A DNA stretch of 64,000 nt from Cupriavidus taiwanensis (GCF_900250075.1 NZ_LT977071.1:2189901-2253900); one strand, 5' to 3'; positions 43,293-55,012 are shown, counted from the stretch's first letter. The notes: a model not told the origin generated them from the letters alone. Translations and numbers: made by a program.

Positions 43293-43772
43293 TCAACGCT
43301 GGCTCACCGTGACCGGGACGATCTTTTCCAGCCGGTCCAGCAACAGCTCCTTTTGCTGCTCGGGCAGCCTGACCAGGCTGGGGTACATGTTGATCAACGC
43401 CATCCGTTGCGCGGGCGACCGGGTACGCAGCAGCATGAGCAATCCTGCCTTCTCACGGTCCGACAGCGATGACAGGTGCGGTAGCGCGCCAAGCTGCGCA
43501 AGTTCGGGGGAGTCTGCCGAAGGCACGGCAGTTTCGTCGCTCACGGCCGCAGGTGCCGGGATGTCCCGCGCGGGCGGCGTGCCTTGCGCAGCGAACGGAC
43601 TCTGTCCTGATGACGCTTGCTGCGCAGCTGTCATGGATACCGGAGCCGGATCTCCTCCTCCGCATCCGGCGAGCAGCAGGCTGAAGCCCAGCATCCACGG
43701 GACCTGCCGGTAGTGGTGCGGCGCAGGTGAGACGGCCCGCACGCAGTCATTGAGGTGAAGGTCTTGTCGCAT
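43293..43772 (-). CDS. DUF3106-like lipoprotein
   Basis: 159 residues as read. A lipoprotein signal core MLGFSLLLAGC is preceded by a 26-residue n-region, so the true start may be the ATG at 43694. A Pro/Ala-rich linker follows. The C-terminus LSSLSDREKAGLLMLLRTRSPAQRMALINMYPSLVRLPEQQKELLLDRLEKI resembles DUF3106-type repeats seen in small envelope proteins of beta-proteobacteria. Function unknown. An exported-protein gene lies upstream on the same strand. Confidence 0.65.
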   Translation of the reverse strand: MRQDLHLNDCVRAVSPAPHHYRQVPWMLGFSLLLAGCGGGDPAPVSMTAAQQASSGQSPFAAQGTPPARDIPAPAAVSDETAVPSADSPELAQLGALPHLSSLSDREKAGLLMLLRTRSPAQRMALINMYPSLVRLPEQQKELLLDRLEKIVPVTVSQR

Positions 43773-43953
43773 GGCGAATCATCCAATGATTCAGGAAAAG
43801 GCAGGCGTGGTACCGCAGGCAATGACGGTACCCGCCGTAGCCGATTGCGGCGTGCCCGCAGTGCTGGCACGCCTTCCCAATGGCTCAGGACGCTCTCGCC
43901 GGTGTCGGATGTTCCGGTATCAGTCGAATGTGCCGAAGCCTGTGCCAGGCCGA

Positions 43954-44460
43954 TCAGGGACCGACGATGCTGATATAAGGCTGGGTGAATCCTGCGAACG
44001 TGACCGTATACACGAAGCCCGTAAGGGTCGGGCTCCCCAGCAGCAGCTTGGTCCAGTTTCCGTTGGGGCAGACCGCCGCGCTCTGTAGTTCCGTGGCGGT
44101 CGGCGCCGACGTGCTGAGCGGCGGCACCACCAGTTGTCCGTTCCGGGATGGCCGCAGGGTTCCCGAGGAAGTCGCCTCGGTGACCTGGGTCTTCACTTCG
44201 ACGATCTGGCCGCCACGGTTCTGGCACTGCACCGTGCCGGAGTAAGTCGCCGACAGAATCGCTGTTGCATTGGTGTTGCCCACGCCTCCGATGGTGGTTC
44301 CGGTACAGCTCACATCGAGGGACGAATCCAACGCGCACACGGGCTCGGCAGAGCCGTTGGCATAGTGGGCCCCGTTTGGCCCATTGGCGGCGATGGTGTC
44401 GGCCCAGGCTGCGGGGGCGGCCAGCAACGCAGCCAATGAAACCAGGGCTAGATTCTTCAT
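43954..44460 (-). CDS. Secreted protein of unknown function
   Basis: 168 residues with a clear Sec signal (MKNLALVSLAALLAAPAAWA). The mature part is rich in Thr/Gly/Ser with regular short strands (ATAILSATYSGTVQCQNRGGQIVEVKTQV) and four Cys that could form two disulfides. CTGGAGAC precedes the start. The composition suggests a beta-sandwich extracellular or periplasmic protein. No family recognised. Confidence 0.75.
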   Translation of the reverse strand: MKNLALVSLAALLAAPAAWADTIAANGPNGAHYANGSAEPVCALDSSLDVSCTGTTIGGVGNTNATAILSATYSGTVQCQNRGGQIVEVKTQVTEATSSGTLRPSRNGQLVVPPLSTSAPTATELQSAAVCPNGNWTKLLLGSPTLTGFVYTVTFAGFTQPYISIVGP

Positions 44461-45007
44461 GTTCGTCTCCAGAGAATCTATTGAGCCCCCGGATGAGGAA
44501 TAACGGCTTGCTGTTTACGTTGCTCTTCTTTAATCGATCAAGGAGATGCTGGGTTTTTCGGATCCGCTCCAGTTCTGTAATTGCGTACTACCAAATACAG
44601 ATTGCTGAAAGGTATTCCTCATTCCCAGAGAGCAGGCGGGATTCGCCTGCTGATGCGCTGCGCGTACCCAAGGCCGGGCGCTGCGCTGCTGAGGCCCAAC
44701 ATGCATTCGCTGGCCAGCACAGACTGCTCGAGTACAAACCGCTTGCACCACGCCGCGTTATTCGATAAATCCCTGCGTCGTCTCTGGCGACGTCGAAAAG
44801 TATAGTTAACGCGGGGCCTGGAACCGGGAATTTTTTCTTCTCGTTGTGTGTAATTTCGCACCATATCCTTCCGCCCCGTGCTGCCAGACAACCTATGCTT
44901 GATGCTTTGGCCGCGCTGATCGCCAGCGCGCGTTGACGGCGAACCATCTGCTTCTGCGCGCGCCGTGCGTTGGGCACGGCGCGCCTGGCATCGCGCGGTC
45001 TGCCCCC
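44461..45007. other. 547-bp gene-free stretch
   Basis: It lies between the end of the fused oxidoreductase gene and the secreted-protein gene. It is A+T-richer around 44460-44880 and shows no supported gene. A strong hairpin at 44958-44984 sits just after the oxidoreductase stop. Confidence 0.6.
44958..44984 (-). terminator. Hairpin after the fused oxidoreductase gene
   Basis: GCGCGCCGTGC and GCACGGCGCGC form a perfect 11-bp stem around a 5-base loop, 24 bases beyond the stop codon at 45008. No T-run follows on the minus strand, so it may act with Rho or as an mRNA 3'-end stabiliser. Confidence 0.55.
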
Positions 45008-48000
45008 TCAGGCCGCATCCCGCCGCGCCGCCCCCCGATACTGCGCCAGCAGCGCCTCGCGCCGCACCGCCGCCGCGGCCATGCTGGCCTCCTTCACGTG
45101 ACCGTAGCCACGGATATCGTCCGGCAGCGTGGCCAGGGCCAGGGCGGTGTCGAAGTTGTCCGCGCTCAGCGAACCCGCGAACTCTTCGACCATGGCCAGG
45201 TAGTCGCTGACCAGCGCGCGCTCGGCGCGGCGCTCGGTGGTCTTGCCGAACACATCCAGCGCGGTGCCGCGCAGACCCTTCAGGCGCGCCAGCAGGCGGA
45301 ATGCCGTCATGGTGCGGGGACCGAAGCGACGCTTGACCAGATGGCCCTTGGCGTCAGCCTTGGCCAGCAGCGGCGGCGCCAGCCAGAAATTGAGCTGGTA
45401 GTCGCGGCCGGGCTCGCCTTCGAACTGCGCGCGCAGCTTGTCGAGGAAGGCGGGATCGGTGTACAGGCGCGCCACCTCGTACTCGTCCTTGTACGCCATC
45501 AGCTTGGCCAGGTTGCGGGCCACGGCCTCGGTCAGCGGCAGCTTGCGGTCGATGCCCAGCTGCTGCTCCGCGGCGCGGATGCGGGCCACGGCGTCGCGAT
45601 AGCGCGCGGCATAGGCGGCGTTCTGGTAACCGGTCAGCATCGCCTCGCGCTTGCGGATCAGCGCGTCGAGCGTCTGCGGCATCGCCACGACCTGCGCGCT
45701 GGCGGCGGCCGGCGCAGCCGGCAGCAGCGCCTTGACCGCGGCCTCGCCGTGGTGGGCCAGGTAACGGCCCCATTCGAAGGCGAGGCGGTTCTTGTCGACC
45801 GACACCCCATTGAGTTCGATCGCGCGCACCAGGCTGGCGTGCTGCAGCGGGATCCAGCCCTTCTGCCAGGCAAAGCCCAGCAGCAGCGGGTTGGAATAGA
45901 TCGCGTCGGCCAGCAGGGTCACGGCCCAGGCGCTGGCGTCGAAGAAGGCGCAGGCCTCGCCCACGCTGGCGCGCAGGTCCTGTTCGGCGCTGGCGCCGGG
46001 GAACTTCCATTTGGGGTTCTTGATGAACTCCGCGGTGGGGGTGTTGGCGCTGTTGACCACGGCGGCGGTCAGCCCGTGCCGGACCTTGGACAGCACTTCG
46101 GCCGAGGCCGAGACGATGGCGTCGCCGCCGATCACCAGGCGCGCCTCGCCGGTGGCGATGCGGGTCGCATGCAGGTGTTCCGGGGCCGGCGCGATCTGCA
46201 CGTGGCTGATCACCGCGCCGCCCTTCTGCGCCAGGCCCGCCATGTCGAGCACGGTCACGCCCTTGCGCTCCAGGTGCGAGGCCATGCCCAGCAGCCCGCC
46301 GATGGTGACCACGCCGGTGCCGCCGACGCCGGTCACCAGCACCCCGTACGGCCGCTCCAAACCCGGCAGCCGCGGCTGCGGCAGCGCCGCGAAGTCGGCG
46401 CCGCTGCCCTTGCCAGCCGCCGCCGCGGGCTTGCGCACCTGCGCGCCCTCGGCGGTGACGAAGCTCGGGCAGAAGCCGTTGACGCAGGAGAAGTCCTTGT
46501 TGCACGACGACTGGTTGATCCGCCGCTTGGTGCCGAGCTCGGTCTCGAGCGGCTCCACCGACAGGCAGTTGGACTTGGCCGAGCAGTCGCCGCAGCCTTC
46601 GCACACCGCATCGTTGATAAAGGCGCGCTTGGCCGGATCCGGATAGGTGCCGCGCTTGCGGCGGCGGCGCTTCTCGGTGGCGCAGGTCTGGTCGTAGATC
46701 AGGATGGTGACGCCTTCGGTGTCGCGCAGCTCAAGCTGCACGGCATCGAGCTGGTCGCGATGCAGCACCGCCACGCCGGACGGCAGCATCGCGCCATCGC
46801 CGTACTTGGCGGGCTCGTCGGTGACCACCACCAGCTTCTTCGCGCCCTCGGCCAGCACCTGGTGCGCGATCTGCGGCACCGTCAGCACGCCGTCGATGGG
46901 CTGCCCGCCGGTCATCGCCACCGCATCGTTGAACAGGATCTTGTAGGTGATGTTGGCCCGGGCCGCGATCGACGCGCGGATCGCCAGCAGCCCGGAATGG
47001 AAGTACGTGCCGTCGCCCAGGTTGGCGAACACGTGCTTGTCGTCGGTGAAATGCATCTGGCCCGTCCACGCCACGCCCTCGCCGCCCATCTGGCTGAAGG
47101 TCTCGGTATTGCGGTCCATCCACAAGGTCATGTAGTGGCAGCCGATGCCGGCCAGCGCGCGCGAGCCTTCCGGCACGCGCGTCGAGGTGTTGTGCGGGCA
47201 GCCCGAGCAGAACCACGGCTTGCGCTCCACCGCGATGCGCGGCTGCGCCGCTTCGCGCTCCTTGGCCTCGATCAGCGCCACGCGCGCGGCGATGCGTGCG
47301 CGCACCTCGGCCGGCAGGTCGAAGCGTTCCAGCCGGCGCGCGATGGCCTTGGCGATCAGCGCCGGCGACAGCTCGTAGTGCGCCGGCAGCAGCCAGTCGC
47401 CGCGCGGCACCGACCACTCGCCGCCGTCGTTGCCGCGCTGGTCGAACTTGCCGAACACCTTGGGCCGCACATCCTCGCGCCAGTTGTACAGCTCTTCCTT
47501 CAGCGCGTATTCGAGGATCTGGCGCTTTTCCTCGACCACCAGGATCTCTTCCAGGCCGGTGGCGAATTCGCGCGCGCCGTGGGCCTCCAGCGGCCACACG
47601 CAGCCGACCTTGTAGACGCGGATGCCGATGCGGGCGCAGGTGTCGTCATCCAGGCCCAGGTCCACCAGCGCCTGGCGCACGTCCAGGTACGCCTTGCCGG
47701 CGGTCATGATGCCGAAGCGCGCCTTGGGCGAATCGAGCACCACCCGGTTCAGGCGGTTGGCGCGCACGTAGGCCAGCGCCGCATACCACTTGTGGTCGAG
47801 CAGCCGCGCTTCCTGCTCCAGCGGGGAATCCGGCCAGCGGATATTGAGGCCGCCCGCCGGCATGGCAAAGTCCTGCGGCAGCGCGACCTGCACGCGGTTT
47901 GGGTCGATCTCCACCGAGGCGGTCGACTCGACCACGTCGGTGACGCACTTCATCGCCACCCACAGGCCGGAATAGCGGCTCATGGCCCAGCCATGCAGGC

Positions 48001-48577
48001 CGTAGTCCAGGTATTCCTGCACGTTGGCGGGATACAGCACCGGAATGCCGGCCGCCTGCAGCACGTGCTCGGACTGGTGGGCCACGGTCGAGGACTTGGC
48101 GGCATGGTCGTCGCCGGCCAGCAGCAGCACGCCGCCATGGCGCGACGATCCGGCCGAGTTGGCGTGCTTGAGCACGTCGATGGAGCGGTCCACGCCCGGG
48201 CCCTTGCCGTACCACATCGAAAACACGCCATCGCGCTTGGCGCCGGGGAACAGGTTGACCTGCTGGCTGCCCCAGACCGCGGTGGCGGCCAGGTCTTCGT
48301 TGACGCCCGGCTGGAACACCACGTCGCTGGCCGCGAGATGCTGCTTGGCCTTCCACAGCGCCTGGTCGACGCCGCCCAGCGGCGAGCCGCGGTAGCCCGA
48401 GATAAAGCCGGCGGTGTTGAGCCCGGCGGCGCGGTCACGCGCCTTCTGCAGCATCGGCAGGCGCACCAGCGCCTGCACGCCGCTCAGGTAGACACGGCCC
48501 TGGTCCAGGGTGTACTTGTCGTCCAGGCTGGCGCTGGCCAGGGCTTCGAGCAAGGCGGGATTGAGCGGGGCATTCAC
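45008..48577 (-). CDS. Fused indolepyruvate:ferredoxin oxidoreductase (2-oxoacid oxidoreductase)
   Basis: 1189 residues with a GTG start (GGAG 11 bases upstream). The order is an N-terminal pyrimidine-binding domain (FISGYRGSPLGGVDQALW), a TPP-binding part (CSGCPHNTSTRVPEG, GIGCHYMTLWMDR, ANLGDGTYFHSG...NDAVAMTGGQ), one Cys cluster (CEGCGDCSAKSNC, then SSCNKDFSCVNGFCPSF), and the gamma-type domain (VTGVGGTGVVTIGGLLGMASHLE). This is the single-chain aerobic proteobacterial form that oxidatively decarboxylates indolepyruvate or other aryl/branched 2-oxoacids. A LysR gene diverges from it. Confidence 0.95.
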   Translation of the reverse strand: MNAPLNPALLEALASASLDDKYTLDQGRVYLSGVQALVRLPMLQKARDRAAGLNTAGFISGYRGSPLGGVDQALWKAKQHLAASDVVFQPGVNEDLAATAVWGSQQVNLFPGAKRDGVFSMWYGKGPGVDRSIDVLKHANSAGSSRHGGVLLLAGDDHAAKSSTVAHQSEHVLQAAGIPVLYPANVQEYLDYGLHGWAMSRYSGLWVAMKCVTDVVESTASVEIDPNRVQVALPQDFAMPAGGLNIRWPDSPLEQEARLLDHKWYAALAYVRANRLNRVVLDSPKARFGIMTAGKAYLDVRQALVDLGLDDDTCARIGIRVYKVGCVWPLEAHGAREFATGLEEILVVEEKRQILEYALKEELYNWREDVRPKVFGKFDQRGNDGGEWSVPRGDWLLPAHYELSPALIAKAIARRLERFDLPAEVRARIAARVALIEAKEREAAQPRIAVERKPWFCSGCPHNTSTRVPEGSRALAGIGCHYMTLWMDRNTETFSQMGGEGVAWTGQMHFTDDKHVFANLGDGTYFHSGLLAIRASIAARANITYKILFNDAVAMTGGQPIDGVLTVPQIAHQVLAEGAKKLVVVTDEPAKYGDGAMLPSGVAVLHRDQLDAVQLELRDTEGVTILIYDQTCATEKRRRRKRGTYPDPAKRAFINDAVCEGCGDCSAKSNCLSVEPLETELGTKRRINQSSCNKDFSCVNGFCPSFVTAEGAQVRKPAAAAGKGSGADFAALPQPRLPGLERPYGVLVTGVGGTGVVTIGGLLGMASHLERKGVTVLDMAGLAQKGGAVISHVQIAPAPEHLHATRIATGEARLVIGGDAIVSASAEVLSKVRHGLTAAVVNSANTPTAEFIKNPKWKFPGASAEQDLRASVGEACAFFDASAWAVTLLADAIYSNPLLLGFAWQKGWIPLQHASLVRAIELNGVSVDKNRLAFEWGRYLAHHGEAAVKALLPAAPAAASAQVVAMPQTLDALIRKREAMLTGYQNAAYAARYRDAVARIRAAEQQLGIDRKLPLTEAVARNLAKLMAYKDEYEVARLYTDPAFLDKLRAQFEGEPGRDYQLNFWLAPPLLAKADAKGHLVKRRFGPRTMTAFRLLARLKGLRGTALDVFGKTTERRAERALVSDYLAMVEEFAGSLSADNFDTALALATLPDDIRGYGHVKEASMAAAAVRREALLAQYRGAARRDAA

Positions 48578-48707
48578 GATGTGGGTCTCCGGGCTTTGTT
48601 CTGGGTGCTTTATTTGCTGTCCGAAGGAGTGTAGAAACCGGCGCGGTCATCGTAAAATCATGAATTCCAACACCTGATATCTGCAAAACGGATACCTCGG
48701 AGACATC

Positions 48708-49643
48708 ATGTTCAAGGCGCGCGAAGGTTCGGAAAGACTGGCCAAGGAAGTCACGCTGCGGCAGTTCCGCTATTTCGTCGCGGCCGCGGAAACCGGGCAG
48801 TTCTCGATGGCGGCGACCGCCGAGCATGTGTCGCAGTCGGCCGTGACCAATGCCGTGCTGGCGCTGGAGCAGCGCCTGGGCGTGCGCCTGTTCGAGCGGC
48901 GGCCGCATGGCGTGACGCTGACGGCCGAAGGCCACCTGTTCTTCCAGCATGCGCGCCAGATCCTGGATTCGGTCGAAGACGCGCTGCGCGAGCCGCGTTT
49001 CCAGGTGCACGGGCTGCAGGGCAGCGTGCGGCTGGCGGCGTCCTACACCGTGCTGGGATACTTTTTGCCGGGATTGCTGGCGCGCTTCCGCACCAACTAT
49101 CCGGATATCGAACTGGACCTGCTCGACATGGACCGCCCCGACATCGAGCGCGCCGTGCTGGCGGGCGAGATCGAGTTCGGCATCGCGCTGCTGTCCAACC
49201 TGGAGAAGCCACAGCGCTTCCAGCGCCATACGCTGATGCGCTCGCGCCGCCAGCTGTGGACGTCGGCCAGCCATCCGCTGCTTGAGGTGGAGCGGCCCTC
49301 GCTGCGCGATATCGCGGCGTATCCGTACTTGCTCATCACCGTCGACGAGGCCGAGGACTCGACGCTGCGCTACTGGCGCAGCCACCGGCTCGCGCCCAAT
49401 ATCGCCTTCCGCACCGGCTCGATGGAAGCACTGCGCGGGCTGGTGGCGCATGGCTTCGGCGTCACCGTGCTGTCCGACATGGTGTATCGGCCGTGGTCGC
49501 TGGAAGGCAAGCAGATCGAGGCGCGGCCGATTGCCAATGCGGTGCCCGACATGGAGGTCGGCATGCTGTGGCAGCCCGGCCGCAAGCTGGGCAAGCCCGC
49601 CGATGCGCTGCGGGAATTCCTGATCCACGCTTGCGGCAGCTGA
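48708..49643 (+). CDS. LysR-type transcriptional regulator
   Basis: 311 residues with GGAG 5-8 bases before the start. The HTH is at about residues 13-70 (QFRYFVAAAETGQFSMAATAEHVSQSAVTNAVLALEQRLGVRLFERRPHGVTLTAEG). It diverges from the fused 2-oxoacid oxidoreductase gene across a 130-bp spacer, the usual arrangement for control of a divergent target, so aromatic amino-acid catabolism is a reasonable guess for its signal. Confidence 0.92.
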   Translation: MFKAREGSERLAKEVTLRQFRYFVAAAETGQFSMAATAEHVSQSAVTNAVLALEQRLGVRLFERRPHGVTLTAEGHLFFQHARQILDSVEDALREPRFQVHGLQGSVRLAASYTVLGYFLPGLLARFRTNYPDIELDLLDMDRPDIERAVLAGEIEFGIALLSNLEKPQRFQRHTLMRSRRQLWTSASHPLLEVERPSLRDIAAYPYLLITVDEAEDSTLRYWRSHRLAPNIAFRTGSMEALRGLVAHGFGVTVLSDMVYRPWSLEGKQIEARPIANAVPDMEVGMLWQPGRKLGKPADALREFLIHACGS

Positions 49644-49646
49644 AGC

Positions 49647-49675
49647 GGGCAAGCCTGTGGCGGGCCGGCTTGCCC
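49647..49675. terminator. Bidirectional terminator-like hairpin
   Basis: GGGCAAGCC (49647-49655) pairs perfectly with GGCTTGCCC (49667-49675); an alternative stem, GGGCCGG/CCGGCCC, overlaps it. It lies between the stops of the LysR gene (49643, plus) and the Bug receptor gene (49689, minus), with CCTTTAATT to the right. Confidence 0.6.
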
Positions 49676-49688
49676 CGGCCCGGAGCCT

Positions 49689-50675
49689 TTAATTCAGCGT
49701 GGCGCCAGCCTGCTTGACGATGCGCGCATGCTTGTCCAGTTCGCTCCTGAAGAACGGCACCGCCGCGTCGGCGCCGGTGCCCGTCACCACCAGCCCTTGC
49801 GCCGACAGCTGCTCCTGCACCTCGCGTTCGCGCAGCGTGGCCTGGATCTTCGCCTGGAGGTCCTGCACAGCCGACTTCGGCATGCCCGCGGGACCGACGA
49901 TCGCCAGCCACGCGTCGAAGCTGTAGCGCGGCACGCCCGACTCCGCCAGCGTTGGCACCTCGGGCAGCGCCGGCACCCGCTGCGCGGTGGACACGGCGAT
50001 CGCCCGCAGCTTGCCCGCCTTGATCAGCGGCAGCACCGCCTGCACCGTGAGGAAGCCCATCTGCACCTGGCCGCCGACCAGGTCCGTAGTGTAGTTGCCG
50101 GCGCCCTTGTACGGCACATGGCGGATATCCACATTGGCTTCGCTGGCCAGCAGCTGGCCGGCCAGGTGCAGCACCGTGCCGTTGCCCGACGAGCCGTAGT
50201 TCAGTTCGCCCGGCTTCGACTTCAGCAGCGCGAGCAGTTCCCTGGTGTTGTGCGCGCTCACCGCGGGATTGACCACCAGCACCAGCGGCAGCGTGCCGAT
50301 CACGGTGATCGGCGTGATGTCCTGCAGCGCGTCGTACGGGAGGTTCTTGTAGATAAACGGATTGATGACGTGGTTCGACGAGATCAGGCCCAGCGTCGAG
50401 CCGTCTTTCGGCGCGCGCACGATCTGCTGGGTGCCCGGCACGCCGCCGGCGCCGGCGATATTCTCGACCACCACCGACTGGGCCAGTTGCTTGCCCAGCG
50501 GCTGGCTCAGCGCGCGGGCCACGGCATCGGCCTGCGACCCCGGCTGGGTCGGCACGATCAGCCTGAGCGGCTTGCCATCCTGCGCATGGACTGGATCGGC
50601 CTGGACGGCCAGTGCCGCGAGCGTGATCAGGGCCGCAAGCGCCTTGCACGCCTGTCGAAACAGCGAGGTCTGCAT
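49689..50675 (-). CDS. Bug-family periplasmic solute receptor (TctC-like)
   Basis: 328 residues from the ATG at 50675 (CGGAGA upstream). The signal peptide is about 1-31 (ends QADPVHAQ). Bug hallmarks are RLIVPTQPGSQADAVARAL, VENIAGAGGVPGTQQIVRA and LNYGSSGNGTVLHLAGQLL, then DIRHVPYKGAGNYTTDLVGGQVQMGF. It captures carboxylates or related small molecules in the periplasm. No TctA/TctB membrane subunits are adjacent, as is common for the many orphan Bug proteins of Bordetella and Cupriavidus. A LysR gene lies upstream. Confidence 0.94.
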   Translation of the reverse strand: MQTSLFRQACKALAALITLAALAVQADPVHAQDGKPLRLIVPTQPGSQADAVARALSQPLGKQLAQSVVVENIAGAGGVPGTQQIVRAPKDGSTLGLISSNHVINPFIYKNLPYDALQDITPITVIGTLPLVLVVNPAVSAHNTRELLALLKSKPGELNYGSSGNGTVLHLAGQLLASEANVDIRHVPYKGAGNYTTDLVGGQVQMGFLTVQAVLPLIKAGKLRAIAVSTAQRVPALPEVPTLAESGVPRYSFDAWLAIVGPAGMPKSAVQDLQAKIQATLREREVQEQLSAQGLVVTGTGADAAVPFFRSELDKHARIVKQAGATLN

Positions 50676-50780
50676 GTGTTGTCTCCGTGGGTCGAATCGC
50701 ACCGTGGACGGTGGCTTTGGCACGGAGTGTAGGGTTGCGACGCCGCGGTGGCCGAGTGCTAATCCGCTGCACCGGGTATC

Positions 50781-51692
50781 TCAGCCCGGCATAGCGTCGG
50801 TACCAGCCTTTGGCTGCAGCGCCTCGATCATCGCGGCAATCGCACGCAGCCGCGGCTGCTTGTATGGCGCATAGACGCGCAACTGGCGCTGGCGCCACGG
50901 TTCATCCAGCGGCACGCGCACAAAGCGCCGCGTTCCGGCATAGGCCGCGCCGGCACTGGCCGGTAGCACGGCGATGCCCAGTCCCGCCTCCACCATGCGG
51001 CAGGCCGCCTCGAAACTGGACACCGCCACCGCCTGGTTGAACGGCAGCCGCAGGTTGGCCGCCTGCTCGCGCAGGTCCTGGTCGAGCGCGCCGCCCGGTT
51101 GCACCACCACCAGCGGATGTTCCAGCACCTCGGCATAGCGCATGCGCTTGCGCCGGGCCAATGCATGCGTCGACGGCACCACCACATTGAGCGGATCGCT
51201 GGCGAAGGCCCATGATTCCAGCCCGCCCGGCGTCTTGGCCGCGACGCCGATGCCGACGTCGGCGCGGTCATCGAGGCAGGCACGTAGCGTTTCCGCGGTG
51301 GAGCGCTCGTACAGCGCGATCTCGACCAGTGGATGCGCCGCCTTGAACGCATGCAGGCGCTCCGGCAGGAAACCGATGATCGCCGATGGGCTGGCCGACA
51401 CACGCACCACGCCGGCGACCCGGTCGCCCAGGTCCTGCACCTCGCGCGCAAAGCTGGCGATGTCCTGGTTCAGCTTGCGCCCCAGTTCCAGCGCGCGGGC
51501 GCCGGCATCGGTCAGCACCACGCCGGCGGGCGAGCGCACGAACAGCACCACGCCCAGGCTGCGTTCCAGCTCCGCGATGCGCCGGCTCAGCGCCGACTGG
51601 GCGATATGCTCGGTTTCAGCCGCGCGCTTGATCGAGCCCTCGCGGGCCGCGGCCAGGAACAGCTGGATGTTGACGGGATCGATGCGGTGCAT
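50781..51692 (-). CDS. LysR-type transcriptional regulator
   Basis: 303 residues. The HTH is at about 4-62 (NIQLFLAAAREGSIKRAAETEHIAQSALSRRIAELERSLGVVLFVRSPAGVVLTDAG), followed by an effector domain with VVQPGGALDQDLREQA. It lies between the Bug receptor gene downstream on the same strand and the divergent swivel-first aconitase-like gene; it probably controls both. Confidence 0.92.
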   Translation of the reverse strand: MHRIDPVNIQLFLAAAREGSIKRAAETEHIAQSALSRRIAELERSLGVVLFVRSPAGVVLTDAGARALELGRKLNQDIASFAREVQDLGDRVAGVVRVSASPSAIIGFLPERLHAFKAAHPLVEIALYERSTAETLRACLDDRADVGIGVAAKTPGGLESWAFASDPLNVVVPSTHALARRKRMRYAEVLEHPLVVVQPGGALDQDLREQAANLRLPFNQAVAVSSFEAACRMVEAGLGIAVLPASAGAAYAGTRRFVRVPLDEPWRQRQLRVYAPYKQPRLRAIAAMIEALQPKAGTDAMPG

Positions 51693-51877
51693 GGGTCAGT
51701 ACGCCCGGGTGGGCAGGCCGGAATGTCGCCCGATACTAACCTTGCGGCGAGCGTCACGCATGACCACCGCGTTTACCCTGATATGTCTGGCGCAGATAGC
51801 CGCGATGCCGCATCAGCGCTTCGTGCGCGCGCGCCAGGGCCGGTAGAGTTGCGCCGAAATGCCTTCGGAGATCCTGC

Positions 51878-53854
<1,977 letters not shown>

Positions 53855-53861
53855 GCTCAGC

Positions 53862-53891
53862 CTGATGCGCCGGCACCGCTGCCGGCATCAG
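53862..53891. terminator. Bidirectional terminator-like hairpin
   Basis: CTGATG-CG-CCGGCA pairs with TGCCGGCATCAG: twelve base pairs with a 2-base bulge. It sits in the 33-bp gap between convergent genes and overlaps the stop of the LysR gene at 53888. Confidence 0.55.
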
Positions 53892-55012
53892 CCCCCCGGA
53901 CCCGCTTTCGCATAGTCCATGCCGAAGTCCGCCAGGCAGTGCAGGTCTTGCGCCCGGATCGCCTCCGTCATGAAGTCGACGAACACGCGGATGCGTGACG
54001 GCAGGTGCTGCCGGCTCAGGTAGCAGAGATAGTGGCCGCGATCGTCCGGCGCATGGCGGCCCAGCGTGGTGACCAGCGCGCCGCGGGCGATCAGGTTGCA
54101 CACCTGGTAGCCCGCCATCTGCGCCAGGCCCAGCCCGTCCAGCACCGCCGCCAGCACCAGGTCGGGGTCGTTGAAGGTCAGCCTGCCGGCAGGCAGCAGC
54201 TTGCGCAGGTGGCCGTCGACCTTGAACTCCCATTCCAGCACGCGCGCGCCGCCGACCCGGGTATGGATGCATTGATGCCGGGCGAGATCTTCCAGCGTCA
54301 GCGGCAAGCCGTGCCGCGCGGCATACGCCGGCGACGCGCACACCGCCATCTGCATCGGGATCAGTTGCCTGGCGATAATGCTGGAATCCTCGATACGGCC
54401 GTTGCGGAACGCCACGTCGATCTTCTCCGTCGCGAAATCCAGCGGGCGGTCGTCCAGCAGCAGGTCGAGCGAGATCTCCGGATAGGCGGCCGAGAACCGC
54501 GTCAGCAGCGGCGCCACCACTTTGCGCCCGAAGCCCGTCGCCGCGCTAATGCGCAGCAGGCCGCTGGGCGGCCCCTGGCGCAGCGCGAGCATGTCGTTCA
54601 TGGCTTCGACGATTTGCGCCACGCCCTGGTGGCAGTTCTCGAAGAAGCGCTCGCCCTCGCGCGTCAGCCGGGTTGAACGCGTGGTGCGCAGGAACAGCCG
54701 CGTGCTCAGTTGCGCTTCCAGCTTCTGCACGTTGCGGCTGACCGCGGAGCGGCCGATGCCCAGCCGCTCGCCCGCCCTGGAGAAGCTGCCCTCGGTGGCG
54801 ACCGCCATGAAGGCGATGATGCCGGCGTAGCTGGCGGCGAAGCTGGCGGACAAGCCGTCGGCGCGGTCGGGGGCGCGGTCAGCGGCGCGATCGGGCGTAC
54901 CTACGCGCCGGCCGTGCTGCTGCCCCCGTTGCACCAGGCCGGGTGTGCCCGTGTCCGGGCCAGCGCGCCTGGCGGGGGACGCCGGACGGAGATCGGGTAC
55001 GACGATGTCCAT
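53888..55012 (-). CDS. LysR-type regulator with an unusual N-terminal extension
   Basis: 374 residues from the ATG at 55012. The HTH (FMAVATEGSFSRAGERLGIGRSAVSRNVQKLEAQLSTRLFLRTTRSTRLTREG) only begins near residue 66, whereas LysR proteins usually begin it within 10 residues. The leader is Arg/Asp/Pro-rich and repetitive (DRAADRAPDRADG), so it may not be translated; a TTG shortly before the HTH (LSASFAASYAG) is a possible real start. It diverges from a GlxA-type gene. Confidence 0.85.
   Translation of the reverse strand: MDIVVPDLRPASPARRAGPDTGTPGLVQRGQQHGRRVGTPDRAADRAPDRADGLSASFAASYAGIIAFMAVATEGSFSRAGERLGIGRSAVSRNVQKLEAQLSTRLFLRTTRSTRLTREGERFFENCHQGVAQIVEAMNDMLALRQGPPSGLLRISAATGFGRKVVAPLLTRFSAAYPEISLDLLLDDRPLDFATEKIDVAFRNGRIEDSSIIARQLIPMQMAVCASPAYAARHGLPLTLEDLARHQCIHTRVGGARVLEWEFKVDGHLRKLLPAGRLTFNDPDLVLAAVLDGLGLAQMAGYQVCNLIARGALVTTLGRHAPDDRGHYLCYLSRQHLPSRIRVFVDFMTEAIRAQDLHCLADFGMDYAKAGPGG

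Noticed and set aside
43631..44338. Overlapping minus-strand frame across the two exported-protein genes
   Set aside because: It crosses frames of both genes and has no signal or domain; the 43954-44460 frame has a clear signal peptide.
44933..48634. A 1233-codon open frame on the plus strand
   Set aside because: Antisense to the fused 2-oxoacid oxidoreductase, which has clear motifs throughout; the shadow has none.
48578..48707. LysR T-N11-A operator upstream of the 2-oxoacid oxidoreductase
   Set aside because: Several weak matches exist, but none is convincing enough to list without alignment of related promoters.
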